From Hyposmocoma kahamanoa (taxonomy: Eukaryota; Arthropoda; Insecta; Lepidoptera; Cosmopterigidae), in assembly GCF_003589595.1 (NCBI RefSeq), contig NW_020654810.1, positions 24,071,836 through 24,135,835 of the forward strand: a stretch of 64,000 nucleotides of DNA, given 5' to 3'. The translations under genes were made by a program, and so were the position numbers. Positions 33,404-44,474 of the stretch are shown in pieces. How positions within the stretch are numbered: the first letter of the stretch is position 1; every line of letters begins with the position of its first letter. Below the pieces are notes generated by a model that saw only the letters and a list, made by a program, of their open reading frames with translations, made no database searches and had not been told where the DNA came from.

Positions 33404-33830
33404 TCATCATCATTATCATATCTGCCGGAAGGCGTTCACTGCCGAACATAGGCCTCCCCCAAAGATTTCCAGACTAGCCGGTCGGACGCGACATGCATCC
33501 ATCGATTACCAGCCGCAGTAGGGAGCAGTCCAACTGAACGCATTCCTGTTCGTGGTCTCCACAACATTTCTGCCCCTACGGCCGTCAGTTCTACGAGCCC
33601 ACTGCCACTTCAACTTGCTAATCGTTTGACCTATATCAGTGACTTTCGTTCTTCTACGGGTCTCCTCATTTCTGATTCGATCACGTAGAGGTAAGTAACC
33701 ACGTCTCAAGGCCATCGCTGGCAACACGCACTGCTCGAAGACTAGTGTCTTCAAGGACTGCGGTATTGCGGATGAGAAGACGTCTCGGAGCTTCCCGAAA
33801 GCAGCCAATTCATTACAATTTATAAAGCGA
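33404..33830 (-). pseudogene. RTE-like LINE C-terminus with tail
   Basis: Minus-strand frame NELAAFGKLRDVFSSAIPQS, LKTLVFEQCVLPAM, an internal deletion, LRDRIRNEETRRRTKVTDIG, ISKLKWQWARRTDGR, a frameshift near 33560, then WRPRTGMRSVGLLPTAAGNR, WMHVASDRLVWKSLGEAYV and a stop. Tail of TGATAATGATGATG at 33404-33420. A 5'-truncated, frameshifted copy. Confidence 0.88.
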
Positions 33831-33899
33831 CATTTATAAGAGTATCAACCTCTGGTAGCTGTAAGGGTACCTGATTAAGTGAAGAAAAATCCTTCATAG

Positions 33900-34506
33900 C
33901 CGCTCACGCGATGTGCTCCTCCTACCGCAAAATGGCGGCTATTTGGTTTCGCAAATTAGAAAAGCATTCAGTTTAAATACAAGTTTTTATAAATAAAAAT
34001 TATTATTCTGCATTGCTAAATAAATACCCTCCGTACTACCAACAAAAACATCTCAAATAAAATGCAGTAATACACCGCAAATCCTGCACTTAAAAAGCAC
34101 TAATGAAATGTTTGCTGTACTTGGATAAAATGATAATATTCCGTTTGAGTGGTTCTAACGTTTACCATGAAATTACTCCTTAAAGTATAGTTTATAAACA
34201 TTTATATTCAGGGTAAACTTAAAAAAAACTACTTACGGTACGTTTTCAATAAATAAACACCGAAATCACCAGCCCAAACCATAACACACACGATTGTCGT
34301 GACGTATTTTTGAAGTTGTTTATGTTTTTTAAATGACAGACCCAGGCATTAAAAACTTAATGCTTTGCTAGAGTGGTTAGCGAAATAGCAATTAATATTA
34401 GTTCTTTTACCTGTTATAACTTCGATATCCGATAAATCGGTATAAAATCATCACCGGCACCTCTAGGTGTGGTATGCATCTACGGCTGCAAGTATCGCGT
34501 GAGCGG
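33900..34506 (-). repeat. MITE-1 copy D, full length
   Basis: 607 bp with intact CCGCTCACGCGAT at one end and ATCGCGTGAGCGG at the other. Flanked by ATAG on both sides (33896-33899 and 34507-34510), the clearest target duplication of the family. Body close to copies A, C and F. Confidence 0.95.
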
Positions 34507-34519
34507 ATAGATTTCTGAC

Positions 34520-34635
34520 AGACGTAAAACGCCGTTAAAACCAAAGAATAAGAATCTGTAACAAATATATACAAAAGTTCGTAAGGTGTGCTGACTCTGT
34601 TTTGTAGCTCAGTGGGTAAAACAGTTAAATGAATG
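34520..34635 (+). repeat. SINE-B 5' fragment
   Basis: AAACGCCGTTAAAACCAAAG, AAAAGTTCGTAAGGTGTGCT, TTTGTAGCTCAGTGGG. It stops inside the tRNA-like head. Confidence 0.65.
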
Positions 34636-34639
34636 TTAC

Positions 34640-35617
34640 AAAAAGTTAGATATTTTAGGTTGCTGTCTATCTATTCAAATAATAAGTGTGAACACAAATG
34701 TGTATATATAAAGAGCAACGTCTTACAAATGAGTAGTATCTTTTATCAATTTCAAGATTTCGAGTGAAATTTTCTTGCCTATGAAAAATTCAGACATGTT
34801 TTAATTTGAAAAAATATCTTCATTTTTCTTAAAGATTTTGCATTCCAATTTGAATTTGAATAGGTGAGCGTCAGAGAGCCAGAGGTTCGAGGGTAAACAA
34901 TGAATGGTGAACCTCATTATTCAAATTCGGATTTCCCGCAAAAAGAACTAAATACGACCTTTTTGATGTTATTAGTGTTATTGATGTGGTATTAAAAAAA
35001 CTGAAAGGAATCTTTCAAGTAGATGGGAGGAAGAGAGTTATTGGTTCAAGAGCTAAACGCTCAATTATGGTTCTTTTCATTTTCAGAGAAACCTGCGTCA
35101 CACAGAATCTTTACAGATAGAAATAAAATATAAATCATTGATGATAGAGGTAGCTTTAATCTTATGATATCGAGTCATTACATCGTATCGTGTATAGCCG
35201 TGTGCACCATCTGTGCCGCGTCTCACAAATCCTTAGGAGAGCACGCAAAGGTTTAAGGTAAAGTAAAATATTCGAAATATTCTCTGGTCCAGAAATCACA
35301 GTAAAATTCGTGTTTTTAATAAAACGCTACATGATTTTTTTTTTAACTAATAATCGTCAATTTCGAATCATGTTTATATTTCTATGCGAGGACATCACTA
35401 TCATGTCTCTGAAATCCTACAATATCGGTCAATAACATTGGGATCTGTTTTGTATTCTTGAAATACGAATCGGAGGTTGACTTTGAGAACGGTATTACTC
35501 AGTTTGTATCGAAGATGTATCTATTAAAAAATGGTGATGATATTTTTAATGCTTGTTTCACAATTTCCTTTTGTGTATTCATCATCTCCATCACCACACT
35601 GGCGGGTACCTCTAAGG
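34640..35617. other. Unassigned sequence
   Basis: No family or domain recognised. Confidence 0.45.
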
Positions 35618-35676
35618 AGAGTGTTTGGGTTCCCATTGCAGCACGCGATGCGCTGCAATGGGAACCCAAACACTCT
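35618..35676. repeat. Perfect 25 bp-arm hairpin
   Basis: Left arm 35618-35642 (AGAGTGTTTGGGTTCCCATT then GCAGC) and right arm 35652-35676 (GCTGCAATGGGAACCCAAAC then ACTCT) are exact reverse complements with a 9-base loop, ACGCGATGC. It lies 7 bp before the truncated end of MITE-1 copy E and appears nowhere else in the window. Function unknown. Confidence 0.95.
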
Positions 35677-35682
35677 ATGTGA

Positions 35683-36231
35683 TAGAAAAGGATTCAGTTT
35701 AAATACAAGTTTTTATAAATAAAAAATATTATTCTGCATTGCTAAATAAATGCCCTACGTACTACAACAAAAACATCTCAAATAAAATGCAGTAATACAC
35801 CGCAAATCCTGCACTTAAAAAGCACTAATGAAATTTTTGGTGTACTTGGATAAATATGATAATATTCCGTTTGAGTGGTTCTAACGTTTACCATGAAATT
35901 ACTTCTTAAAGTATAGTTTATAAACATTTATATTCAGGGTAAATTTAAAAAACGTTACTTACGGTGTGTTTTCAATAAATAAACACCGAAATCACCAGCC
36001 CAAACAATAACACACACGATTGTCGTGGCGTATTTTTGAAGTTGTTTATTTTTTTAAATGACAGACCCAGGCATTAAAAACTTTACGGTTTGCTAGAGTA
36101 GTTACCGAAATAGCAATTAGTATTAGTTCTTTTACGTGTTACAACTTCGATATCCGATAAATCGGTATAAAATCATCACCGGCACCCCTAGGTGAGGTAT
36201 GCGTCTACGGCTGCATGAATCGCGTGAGCGG
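35683..36231 (-). repeat. MITE-1 copy E, one end lost
   Basis: The high-coordinate end is intact (ATCGCGTGAGCGG). At the low end the match begins at TAGAAAAGGATTCAG, so about 60 bp of that terminus is replaced by the hairpin sequence. Confidence 0.9.
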
Positions 36232-36697
36232 ATACATAAAGATACAAGACTATTCCGAGCTAAACAAGGTTGTCTAGCTTGGTCTTGTTGACGCCGTAAA
36301 TAATATTTGTATCGAAGATCGTGAAATACATTATCTACCCAAGCAGAGGAGATAAAAGCTGTATTCAAAAGCAAATTACTAATCTTTGTTGAAACACAGC
36401 TGTTTCAAGTTCCGCTTTGGTAAATAATTGGCCTTATGATGGGTAAAATCTTCGGAACATTCAAGATATCCGTGGCTCTAAAGCGTCCGGTAATGAAGAC
36501 GCATTAATAAAGTGAAACAATGGCTCAGTCTTGCTCGAGACAAGAAGTTTAAGAAGACAAGCCAAGTCTTATTAATGGAACGGCACTCGAAGTACAACTA
36601 TTGTCATGTTACGACGGTTCCGAAGGAGTAAAACACTACGAAATTAAAGGAGTGACAATATAAGAAGAAGGAAACAATACATTTTTAATAATAATTT
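36232..36697. other. Unassigned sequence
   Basis: Nothing recognised. Confidence 0.4.
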
Positions 36698-37110
36698 CAG
36701 TACAGAGTTCTAAAAAAACCGACCTCAAAAGTACGTGGAATTTCATATAATTACCAAGTTTTACTGAAATCGGTTATCGGAAAGAGCGCAAACCCAGATT
36801 CATCCCCTAGTTCGCCACTTTACGGGACTTGACACAGGAGACAATAAAAATCGGTTCTCACTACTCAAAGTATATTGAGAGAGAAAAACGCTTTGAATTA
36901 TAGAATAGCAAAATCAATCATTACAATAATTGCTCCTTATAATGAAATCTAGGCGCTATTTATAAAAATGAATCTTTACGCGTGAACAGCCACAGCTTCA
37001 AAATGAAATGGGACCATTATGGAGGTACCCTCTTTCCAACAAAAAAGAATCATGAAAATCGGTTCACAAATACCGGAGTTATCGCGTAACATACATACAA
37101 AAAAAAAATA
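36698..37110 (+). repeat. MITE-3 copy, 3' truncated
   Basis: Starts CAGTACAGAGTTCTAAAAAA, carries GAGAGAAAAACGCTTTGAA, CTAGGCGCTATTTATAAAA and ATCATGAAAATCGGTTCACA. Ends in an A-run after CATACATAC; the GAAGTCGGTT terminus is missing. Confidence 0.85.
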
Positions 37111-37308
37111 AGTAGGTGAAGTTAGAAATAGGAGGAGACATGGTGTTGGAGGCCCCTGTTCTCGAGACTTAGAAATCATTGATATGGGCAGTCCCATATC
37201 TTCTATTTTATATATCAACAATATTTTGATTATAGTGCCCTATCAACCTCTTGGTTATACGGGAAGGGCACTATTACCTGTGCAAGAAAGCCTGCACAGG
37301 AACCTTAT

Positions 37309-37838
37309 CCGCTCACGCGATACATGCAGCCGTAGACGCATACCACACCTAGAGGTGCCGGTGATAATTTTATACCGATTTATCGGATATCGAAGTTATA
37401 ACAGGTAAAAGAACTAATACTAATTGCTATTTCGGTAACTACTCTAGCAAACCATAAAGTTTTTAATGCCTGGGTCTGTCATTTAAAAAAATAAACAACT
37501 TCAAAAATACGTCACGACAATCGTGTGTGTTATTGTTTGGGCTGGTGATTTCGGTGTTTATTTATTGAAAACATACCGTAAGTAGCGTTTTTTAAGTTTA
37601 CCCGGAATATAAATGTTTATAAACTATACTTTAAAGAGTAATTTCTTGGTAAACGTTAGAACCACTCAAATGGAATATTATCATATTTACCCAAGTACAC
37701 CAAAAATTTCATTAGTGCTTTTTAAGTGCAGGATTTGCGGTGTATTACTGCATTTTATTTGAGATGTTTTTGTTGTAGTACGGAGGGTATTTATTTAGCA
37801 ATGCAGAATAATAATTTTTATTTATAAAAACTTGTATT
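37309..37838 (+). repeat. MITE-1 copy F, 3' truncated
   Basis: Left terminus CCGCTCACGCGATACATGCA intact, preceded by TTAT. The match stops at AAACTTGTATT (37838), where a LINE fragment begins, so about 70 bp of the right end are missing. Confidence 0.92.
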
Positions 37839-38036
37839 CCAGTGTCTTGCCATCGGGCAATCCACCAACTCTAATATAGTTTTTAGGGGACTATTGGTGG
37901 TGTTCAGCACGCGCTGCATCATCGAGGTTACCAGTTTGGGCAGAAGAGTCTGTAATCTATCCACTCTCGCCTCGGTAAACAAATTTGAAGCAATGCAGAA
38001 CCGGAGGGTTCGTTTCTCTCGTATTCGACAACGCAT
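37839..38036 (-). pseudogene. LINE ORF2 C-terminal fragment
   Basis: Minus-strand frame REKRTLRFCIASNLFTEARV, DRLQTLLPKLVTSMMQRVLN, TTNSPLKTILELVDCPMARHW without a stop. It has the spacing of the post-RT end of CR1-group LINEs (RFC-AS-FTEAR...). It continues without a break into MITE-1 copy F, so its own 3' end is missing. Confidence 0.7.
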
Positions 38037-38039
38037 GTA

Positions 38040-38705
38040 TTTTATTATGTAGTTACAAAAATTTATAGAAAACTGAATGTATTTAATAAATAATAAAAAT
38101 TCTTTACTGTTATATGGTTAAAAGACAGAGATAAGATCGCCTTAAGGTTCGGTAAAATATGTACTTTTAGCCGCCAGTGGGAAGGAAGTCAAGAAAAAAC
38201 CTTTTTATTGAACTACAGCACAGCTAAACGAAGGGACCTCTATTAAAAGCGAACCCCAATCCTCCGTTCGACAGTCCACCATTATTCCCACCACGCCCAC
38301 GAAAGCAAATAAGGACCCATCTTTAAATTCTAAAAACGTCCACCAGTAAGCTCAGCGCCGTACTAAGAGAGAATTTAGCGCCTCAGAAAAAAGTACTGGT
38401 AAATTTTTGGGGCAATAATTTTCAAATGCTTGTAAACTAAAATTTTGTATTTTTTTTACTTTTATCAAAGCGTTGATGCTGCATTAAATACAGGAAATAG
38501 TACATTAATATTATGTTGAATACTTTAACTCATCCAGTTTAGATAGAAAACTCATAGAGTGTAAGGTCTCAGTCACCACTGATCTTCGAACTCATGGTCA
38601 CGGGTAACTATAGGACATATGCCCCTGATGTTGGTCGGTTGAACCCAATAAGCGTCATTTTTTTAATCTTTAGTTAGTAGTGTTTTTTTGAAATTTATTC
38701 AACAT
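38040..38705. other. Unassigned sequence
   Basis: No family or domain recognised. Confidence 0.4.
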
Positions 38706-38709
38706 CACA

Positions 38710-38892
38710 ATGTTTTACTATCATGACTTTCACTAAGAAATATTCCTTCGATCCATCTCGATTCGAAGCAGTGCTTTCAAGGATACCGTGCCAGACGCTC
38801 TCCTAACCGAGCTACGGAACGAACCACCAGATCTTACGAATTTTTCTATGTGCTTGTTGCTGATCTTTGTTTGGTTGGTTTTTAACGACTTT
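38710..38892 (-). repeat. SINE-B copy
   Basis: Reverse SINE-B: AAATATTCCTTCGATCCATC, TCGATTCGAAGCAGTGC (box B), CCGTGCCAGACGCTCTCCTA, CTTACGAATTTTTCTATGTG, GGTTTTTAACGACTTTTTT. Confidence 0.8.
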
Positions 38893-39655
38893 TTTAAATA
38901 GTGTTTAATCCCTTTTCCCGTTTCCATCAAGGCAGGCAGAGACAGCTGCCTTCTACTAGCTACGGTATTGACACACCTTTAGCTCTCTCTTATTTTGAAA
39001 CTCATGTCAGTCACCCTGAGGTCGCTCAGAAAAATTTGTTAGTACAAGGCCGTCCGTTTTACAGTAAGTAAAAAGTATTTTGTTTTTGTTTATTTTAGTA
39101 ATTTGTTTTTGTCTGTGTTACCTGTGCTAACCGTTCACAATGACAGTGATTGTGAAAGACCAGTAAATCGTTAGCTAAAAAGTGCAGTGTCGAAATTTAG
39201 GTTCATTAATGTAACATTTTAGAGATCACTCTCGCTCAATCGCTATAGCGAACCGGTCAATTATCATAATTAGTTTTAAGGCAAACCGATGTAATACTTT
39301 CATAAATTATATCGTGTAAAAGGACGCTTATTGCATTTACAAAAACCTCTTCTCAATTTCTGTAATTTCTGCAATTAATAATATTTATGTTTGTAATAAT
39401 ATGCCAAATAATACATAACAATTACCTGGTCTGTAACTAGGGAATTCTTGGTAATGAGCAACGTAATTAACTTCGGGGCACTATCCAGAACACACAAACC
39501 AGCACTAATTTAGAAAAGTTTCGTTTCTCATTATCCAGCGCTCACAATTCTAAATGCTGGTTCACCACAGTTGTCAAATTGTATTAGGGTCTGCTTGTCT
39601 ACATCCTACATACTACATCGTTCTCTTTCTTTATGATGTATTGCATACTTTTTAT
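38893..39655. other. Unassigned sequence with REP-S copy 2
   Basis: 39425-39505 holds REP-S (CCTGGTCTGTAACTAGGGAA, AGAACACACAAACCAG). The rest is unrecognised. Confidence 0.4.
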
Positions 39656-39660
39656 TTAAC

Positions 39661-39900
39661 TTCAAAAAAGAGGTTCTTAGTTCATCTGTATTTTTTGTGT
39701 ACATATCCACGATGTAGTAGCAACTTAGCAATGTGGATTGAGCGAATAAAAAAACTTTTTTTGTTGGAAAGGGAGTACCTTAGTAGTAGTTCCATTGAAA
39801 TTTGTAGAAAATATTCCACCTCTAAGGGTGGCAATTTAGGGAATGAGTCCGGTTTATTAAATTTCAGCCACATTCCGTTAATAGATTTCAATAAAACGTA
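39661..39900 (-). repeat. MITE-3 copy, internally shortened
   Basis: Reverse orientation: TTCAAAAAAGAGGTTCTTAG at the low end, GGAAAGGGAGTACCTTAGTA, CCACCTCTAAGGGTGG, then TTTCAATAAAACGTAC. The high-end terminus is gone. LINE-C follows. Confidence 0.75.
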
Positions 39901-39907
39901 CATGTAA

Positions 39908-40200
39908 ACGTACACGTACATTACCAAAAGAAATTAAATTGTTACAAGGACATACTTTTAAACTAAAATTGACAAAAGGGCTTTTGACACATTGCTTCTA
40001 TAGTAATAAAGAATACTTAGAATTTACAAATTCATTACATTAATTAGAAACTATAGAGACTAAAGAAACATTGAATCCCATTAATATTTGCACATCTGCT
40101 TGCAGGTTGAATACAATGTACCTAATTTTACTTAAGACCTTTGTAATTACTGTATTCTGGCAAATAAACGTATTGTATTCTATTCTATTCTATTCTATTC
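39908..40200 (+). pseudogene. LINE-C 3' end with 7 bp target duplication
   Basis: Plus-strand frame KEIKLLQGHTFKLKLTKGLL, then THCFYSNKEYLEF. The UTR ends CAAATAAACGTATTGTATTC plus about five TTCTA units. CATGTAA occurs at 39901-39907 and again at 40201-40207, a plausible target-site duplication around this short 5'-truncated insert. Sister of 9890-10380. Confidence 0.75.
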
Positions 40201-40207
40201 CATGTAA

Positions 40208-40629
40208 TCCAATGAATATACAACATAGCGAAAATGGATAAGCAAACTTTTGAGATCAGTCTTTTTTTACAAGTAAGTTATTGTATTGTGTGTCATAAAG
40301 TCGCCTCCTGGAATTACCGCCCCCGGCGTCTGTGATCTGTTAACAAATACAACTCTGGCGAAATTCTTTAAATGCCACTGCGTTTTTACAAGTTAAACAT
40401 TGATAAATAAAGCTTCCCGTTCGTTTTTATTAAAATTTAAGTCAGATTCTAAATGAATAAGATGAAACGACGCTATTTGACTCAGGGGATGTTTTTGAAG
40501 TCGTCTTTGGTATCGAGGTAAGTTAATAAATGGAGTAATTTTTCAAAACATTTATTTCAAAGGGCCTTTTCATTTTCATCACAGCACGTTTAGTTTTGTT
40601 ACATTTTTATTAAATTTAACAGTTCTTTG
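40208..40629. other. Unassigned sequence
   Basis: Nothing recognised. Confidence 0.4.
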
Positions 40630-40825
40630 TAAACAAAAATGCCGTAGTAATCTAATGGTATGAACGCTTCTCAAGTAGAGATTCGTGGGTTCGAATCCGG
40701 GCTTGAGTTTTAGGAACTTTAATTTGAAATTTTCAATGAGCTTTTCGATGATGTAAAATAATGTGACCTGCACATATCTGCGAAGCAAATAAACGATGTG
40801 TGTGATGTTCTCAATCCGCCCTCTC
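40630..40825 (+). repeat. SINE-D copy
   Basis: Head GCCGTAGTAATCTAATGGTA, then CTTCTCAAGTAGAGATTC, box B GGGTTCGAATCCGGGC, body GAAATTTTCAATGAGCTTTT, GACCTGCACATATCTGCG and TGTGTGTGATGTTCTCAATC. Less truncated at its 5' end than the copy at 26035. Confidence 0.75.
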
Positions 40826-40827
40826 AT

Positions 40828-40945
40828 TGTAGTGCCACTCAGAGCTTTAACCGCAAAGATCTGAAGGGCACTGCCACTGCTCACCTTCGCCCGTCACCTT
40901 TTGACATAAATTGACAAGTCCCATGTGCCTGGCAGAAAGTAGTAA
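40828..40945 (-). repeat. REP-P middle fragment
   Basis: Reverse REP-P: GTAGTGCCACTCAGAGCTTT, GATCTGAAGGGCACTGCCAC, GACATAAATTGACAAGTCCC, ATGTGCCTGGCAGAAAG. Fused to the SINE-D end. Confidence 0.8.
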
Positions 40946-40972
40946 GACTACAGTAATAATAATAGTAATAAC

Positions 40973-41163
40973 GAAACACACTCATAGCCCCGCACTAGGG
41001 AAAGCCTTCCTGTGTGTCATATGAATAGACAACCAAAAGTTACATCCAAACTCATGAAAGAAATAAATATAGGCCATACAAATATTTCCCCTAGTCCGCG
41101 AATCGAACCCGAGACCTCTACGCAGCAATCCAGCATAGTGATCGTTCGGCCACGGGGGTAGGG
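40973..41163 (-). repeat. SINE-A copy
   Basis: Reverse SINE-A: ACACACTCATAGCCCCGCAC, TAGGGAAAGCC, ATCCAAACTCATGAAAG, TAGGCCATACAAATATTTC, CGCGAATCGAACCCGAGACC (box B), GATCGTTCGGCCACGGGGG (box A). Confidence 0.85.
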
Positions 41164-41169
41164 AGGCTT

Positions 41170-41615
41170 TTCAATATCAAGATTATTTTAATAACACATT
41201 TAACACATATAAAACACGCAAGTGAGTGTATGCCTCAATCAGTGGCGTGGAGGGTGCAGAGGGGGCCATGGCCCGGGACGGCACAGTAATGGGGGCTGCG
41301 ACGACCGCGGCCAAACCCTAACTAGTTACAATTTTTTTTACTTAAAATTAGAAATAAATTCCACTAATTTAAAAAATGATACCCTGAACGCAACAACGGT
41401 GAACATGCGAACATAAAAACATAATCGAGCTGAGTTTTCCCGAACGATCTACTTTTGTAATCTTGAAAATAGAGGCATTACGCCATTGGCCTCAACTACG
41501 GAAGGCTACAGAGTACGCTGCGTTAAAAATTAAAAAAAAAAACACTCTGTCCACCTTATTTACTTAGTACCTTCGTTTTGAAATAACAAACCATATTATC
41601 CTTAAGCTTTCCTTA
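41170..41615. other. Unassigned sequence
   Basis: 41235-41300 is a G-rich island (GGCGTGGAGGGTGCAGAGGG, GGCCATGGCCCGGGACGGC) unlike its surroundings. No domain or family recognised. Confidence 0.4.
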
Positions 41616-41619
41616 AAAC

Positions 41620-42195
41620 AACTCTATCAAGAGTCGTTACAATCTCAAAAGGCTTTAGTTGATTGCACATAACAGTGAAAGTGTTGAATTAAATATAGTA
41701 AACTTTGAAATATAGTAAAATTGAGGTTATACCATTGACTTACAAATAAATGGATGACGGGTCTAATACAAAAACCACGAAAAAAATGTCCCAAGTCAAC
41801 CTATTTGAACGTAGTTAGTAGTATTTAAATGTCATCGCAGTACTGTCTAATTTTGCTTGCTTCGCTGTCTGTCGAACAAACGAAGACTAAAGCGTGAATG
41901 ACGCTCTGTATACGATTTTAACGCCCTATAAGTTCGGACACTTTTTAGCGCGGACCCGACGTCCATATAATTGTATGTCAATGGGTTATACACTGATTAG
42001 TATACGGTGCGAAAACATGATTCCTTATACTTACCTCGAATTTTTACAAAAATATACTAATGATATTTGTAATATCAATTGAATAAATGTACAGTGTACG
42101 ATATATTTTTCTAATGACTTTAATGTTGTTGGTAAAAAAAAAAATTCTGAAATAAAGCCAGGGTCCCTGTCGCTTGACTACGCTATGCTTCACAT
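41620..42195 (+). repeat. REP-R copy 3, interrupted by MITE-2
   Basis: CAATCTCAAAAGGCTTTAGT, TGATTGCACATAACAGTG, then after MITE-2 GGTTATACACTGATTAGTAT, ACGGTGCGAAAAC, ATATCAATTGAATAAATG, GACTTTAATGTTG. Follows the order of copies 1 and 2. Confidence 0.7.
41733..41983 (+). repeat. MITE-2 copy 2 (hAT-like)
   Basis: CATTGACTTACAA at the left, TTGTATGTCAATG at the right (one mismatch). GGTTATAC flanks both sides (41725-41732 and 41984-41991), an exact 8 bp target duplication. Nested in REP-R. Confidence 0.93.
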
Positions 42196-42938
42196 GATGA
42201 ACAGTATTGATATGGGATTTTTTTTAATTCGAACTGACGTTGTATCGAACGAGGTAGTACAAAAAAGGCGTATTCTCGTGTAAAAAATGACGAAGTGACT
42301 AAAATAGCAAAAGGGAATGCTTGAATGATGATAGTAGAATAATGATATCAATTTATAGAGCGAGGAAAATGCGGGTAACGGTCGACTTCTGCGTACATGT
42401 CTCATTTCCGTAAAAAAGGTTTGGTTAATACTATCAGAGTGGACGAAAGAAATGTACCAATCCACAGGAGTACTACCACCTTACCTATTTGAAAGAAAGA
42501 CAGAGAACTGTTTATTACACAAGCACAGACAGGTATATAAACAAAACAACAGAGGAACAATAATAATAACAATTAAAAATTAATCTTTTAGGCCCTCTGA
42601 GAAGCGAGAGTCTAAAATAAATAATGATATAATAATAGTAATAATTAAAAAAAAATTAAATTAAAACAATTGATAGTGCAGTACCTAATTCACCGACATG
42701 CGTGTCGCGACTGGTGCAATCGGGACTTGCTCAGTTTTAGCCACAAAAGGCTTTTTTTATAAACCGTTTCGTGGCGGTGGTTTTCAGCAAACCCGGGCGA
42801 GTGAGCCACTGACAACAATACAGATCTCAACAATAAATAAATAAATAGATAAGAAAACCGACATAATAGGTAGTGTACATACAACTACATACACATGTGA
42901 AATACTTATAATATGTAAATAACAGTATATTTCTGCCA
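42196..42938. other. Unassigned sequence
   Basis: 42582-42620 has TCTTTTAGGCCCTCTGAGAA, echoed near 12720 and 55660. Otherwise nothing recognised. Confidence 0.4.
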
Positions 42939-42939
42939 C

Positions 42940-43025
42940 GAAGCAGTAATGCGGGCGTGGGACTTGTCAATTTTATGTCTCAGGGTGACAGGCGCAGTGG
43001 CAGTGTCCCCTCAGATCATTGCGAA
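42940..43025 (+). repeat. REP-P fragment with internal deletion
   Basis: CGAAGCAGTAATGCGGGCGT, GGGACTTGTCAATTTTATGT, CAGGCGCAGTGGCAGTGTCC. The middle (TTACTGCGTTCCGG to GGCACAT) is missing. Confidence 0.8.
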
Positions 43026-43029
43026 AAAA

Positions 43030-43735
43030 ATTAGTACCTGTTATATTTCTGTAAACGCAATGAGTTTCAAACAAAGAACGTATTGTTGCTATTACAATAT
43101 CAAATATGATGCTACTCCAATGCTCTCCTGCCTCCTGATTGGCCCAAATGTCTTGCAACCGGGCCATAAATCGTTATAAAAACAAACATTGATTAAAATG
43201 TAAACGGTGCTTGGCCACTTCTATTCTATCTTATTGGTTATTTGCTCGTAGAAAATGTATTGTATACAATCATCAAAATCTCGTATCCAATACTAAGGCT
43301 ACTCGGCAAAAGCACTTTTGGCGTTTGATCACATGTGGTTTTATTAAATCAAGGATAAGACTTGTTACGTCGCAATAACCAAACTACCATTAATCCTAAA
43401 ATGCACTCTTTTGGGCCGCAATAAGCCAGTTAAAACCCCTGCAACTAGATTCGTTCCTGTTATTTTTGTATGGCCCTGTAAACTTTATCTATAAATTCGG
43501 AGCTGGCGCCGTGCTCTATCATTGTCTGGCGGTAAAAAATAAAATGCAAACTTTTTAAAGAAGTAAGTAGTGGAAGAGAGCAGTGGACCGTTTTACAGAA
43601 CATATATTAAGGTGGAAAGGTATTTTAAAAGATTCACAAGTTCTCTTTGCCATGTCACAAGTCACATTAAGTAACATTTAGCGTATTAAAAATACAAAAT
43701 ATCTTGAGTTGGAGCGAAATGAAGAAATAAATTTC
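43030..43735. other. Unassigned sequence
   Basis: Nothing recognised. Confidence 0.4.
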
Positions 43736-43737
43736 TC

Positions 43738-43918
43738 ACAGACGGCGCTACGGTAAACACGTCGTTAAAAAACCAAAACAAATATCAATCCAAAACAAGC
43801 ACAGGAAAATTCGTAATATCCGCTGGTTCTTTCTGTGGCCTAGTTGGCATAGCGTCTGACACGGTTTGCTAGAAGATGTTGGTTCGAATTCAGCCGGATT
43901 TGAATATTTTTTTGTGAA
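43738..43918 (+). repeat. SINE-B copy
   Basis: Forward SINE-B: GACGGCGCTACGGTAAACAC, GTCGTTAAAAAACCAAAAC, GTGGCCTAGTTGGCATAGCG (box A), TTGGTTCGAATTCAGCCGG (box B). Its tail is replaced by REP-P. Confidence 0.85.
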
Positions 43919-44165
43919 AGAGTTGGTCTAGACAAGCACTGCCATCTTACCTATTTCTGCCGCCAAGTAATAATGTAAGCATTACTGTGTTTCGGTTTTG
44001 AAGGGTAAGGGTACTGGTGATATTACAGGCACGTGGGACTTGTCAACTTATGTCTCAGGGTGACGAGCACCGTGGCAGTGGCCTACAGATCGATGCAATT
44101 TAAAACTCTGAGTAGCACTATAATGTTATGGACAGGCATGTCGCTTATCACGTGGTAGTATCGTA
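43919..44165 (+). repeat. REP-P near full-length copy
   Basis: GAAAGAGTTGGTCTAGACAA, TGCCATCTTACCTATTTCTG, TTCGGTTTTGAAGGGTAAGG, CACGTGGGACTTGTCAACTT, GTGACGAGCACCGTGGCAGT, GGACAGGCATGTCGCTTATC. One of the most complete copies; no open frame, no obvious tRNA-like head. Confidence 0.85.
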
Positions 44166-44169
44166 AAAA

Positions 44170-44470
44170 ACATATTGTTTTTTCCTTACTTGTTGGAGTT
44201 CAACGACCGTTTAAATTGTTTGCGCGAGACTAGAAATTACAGGATACTGTTTATATTTTCCGTAAAATTCATGCGGTACTTTTTTTCCAAACGCCTTCCC
44301 CACCGGGGTTAGACCGGATAGACGACGTCACTGTGGCAATTTATGACTGAAGTTTGCCGCTATAGATTTGATATCTTTTTAATTAGTTTTTTTATACAAA
44401 TATTTAAAAAAGTAATTTGAACTACGGTAATTAGAAGGTTTTTTTAATGGTATTTTGTAATAAAACGAAT
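44170..44470. other. Unassigned sequence
   Basis: Nothing recognised. Confidence 0.4.
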
Positions 44471-44474
44471 AAGT

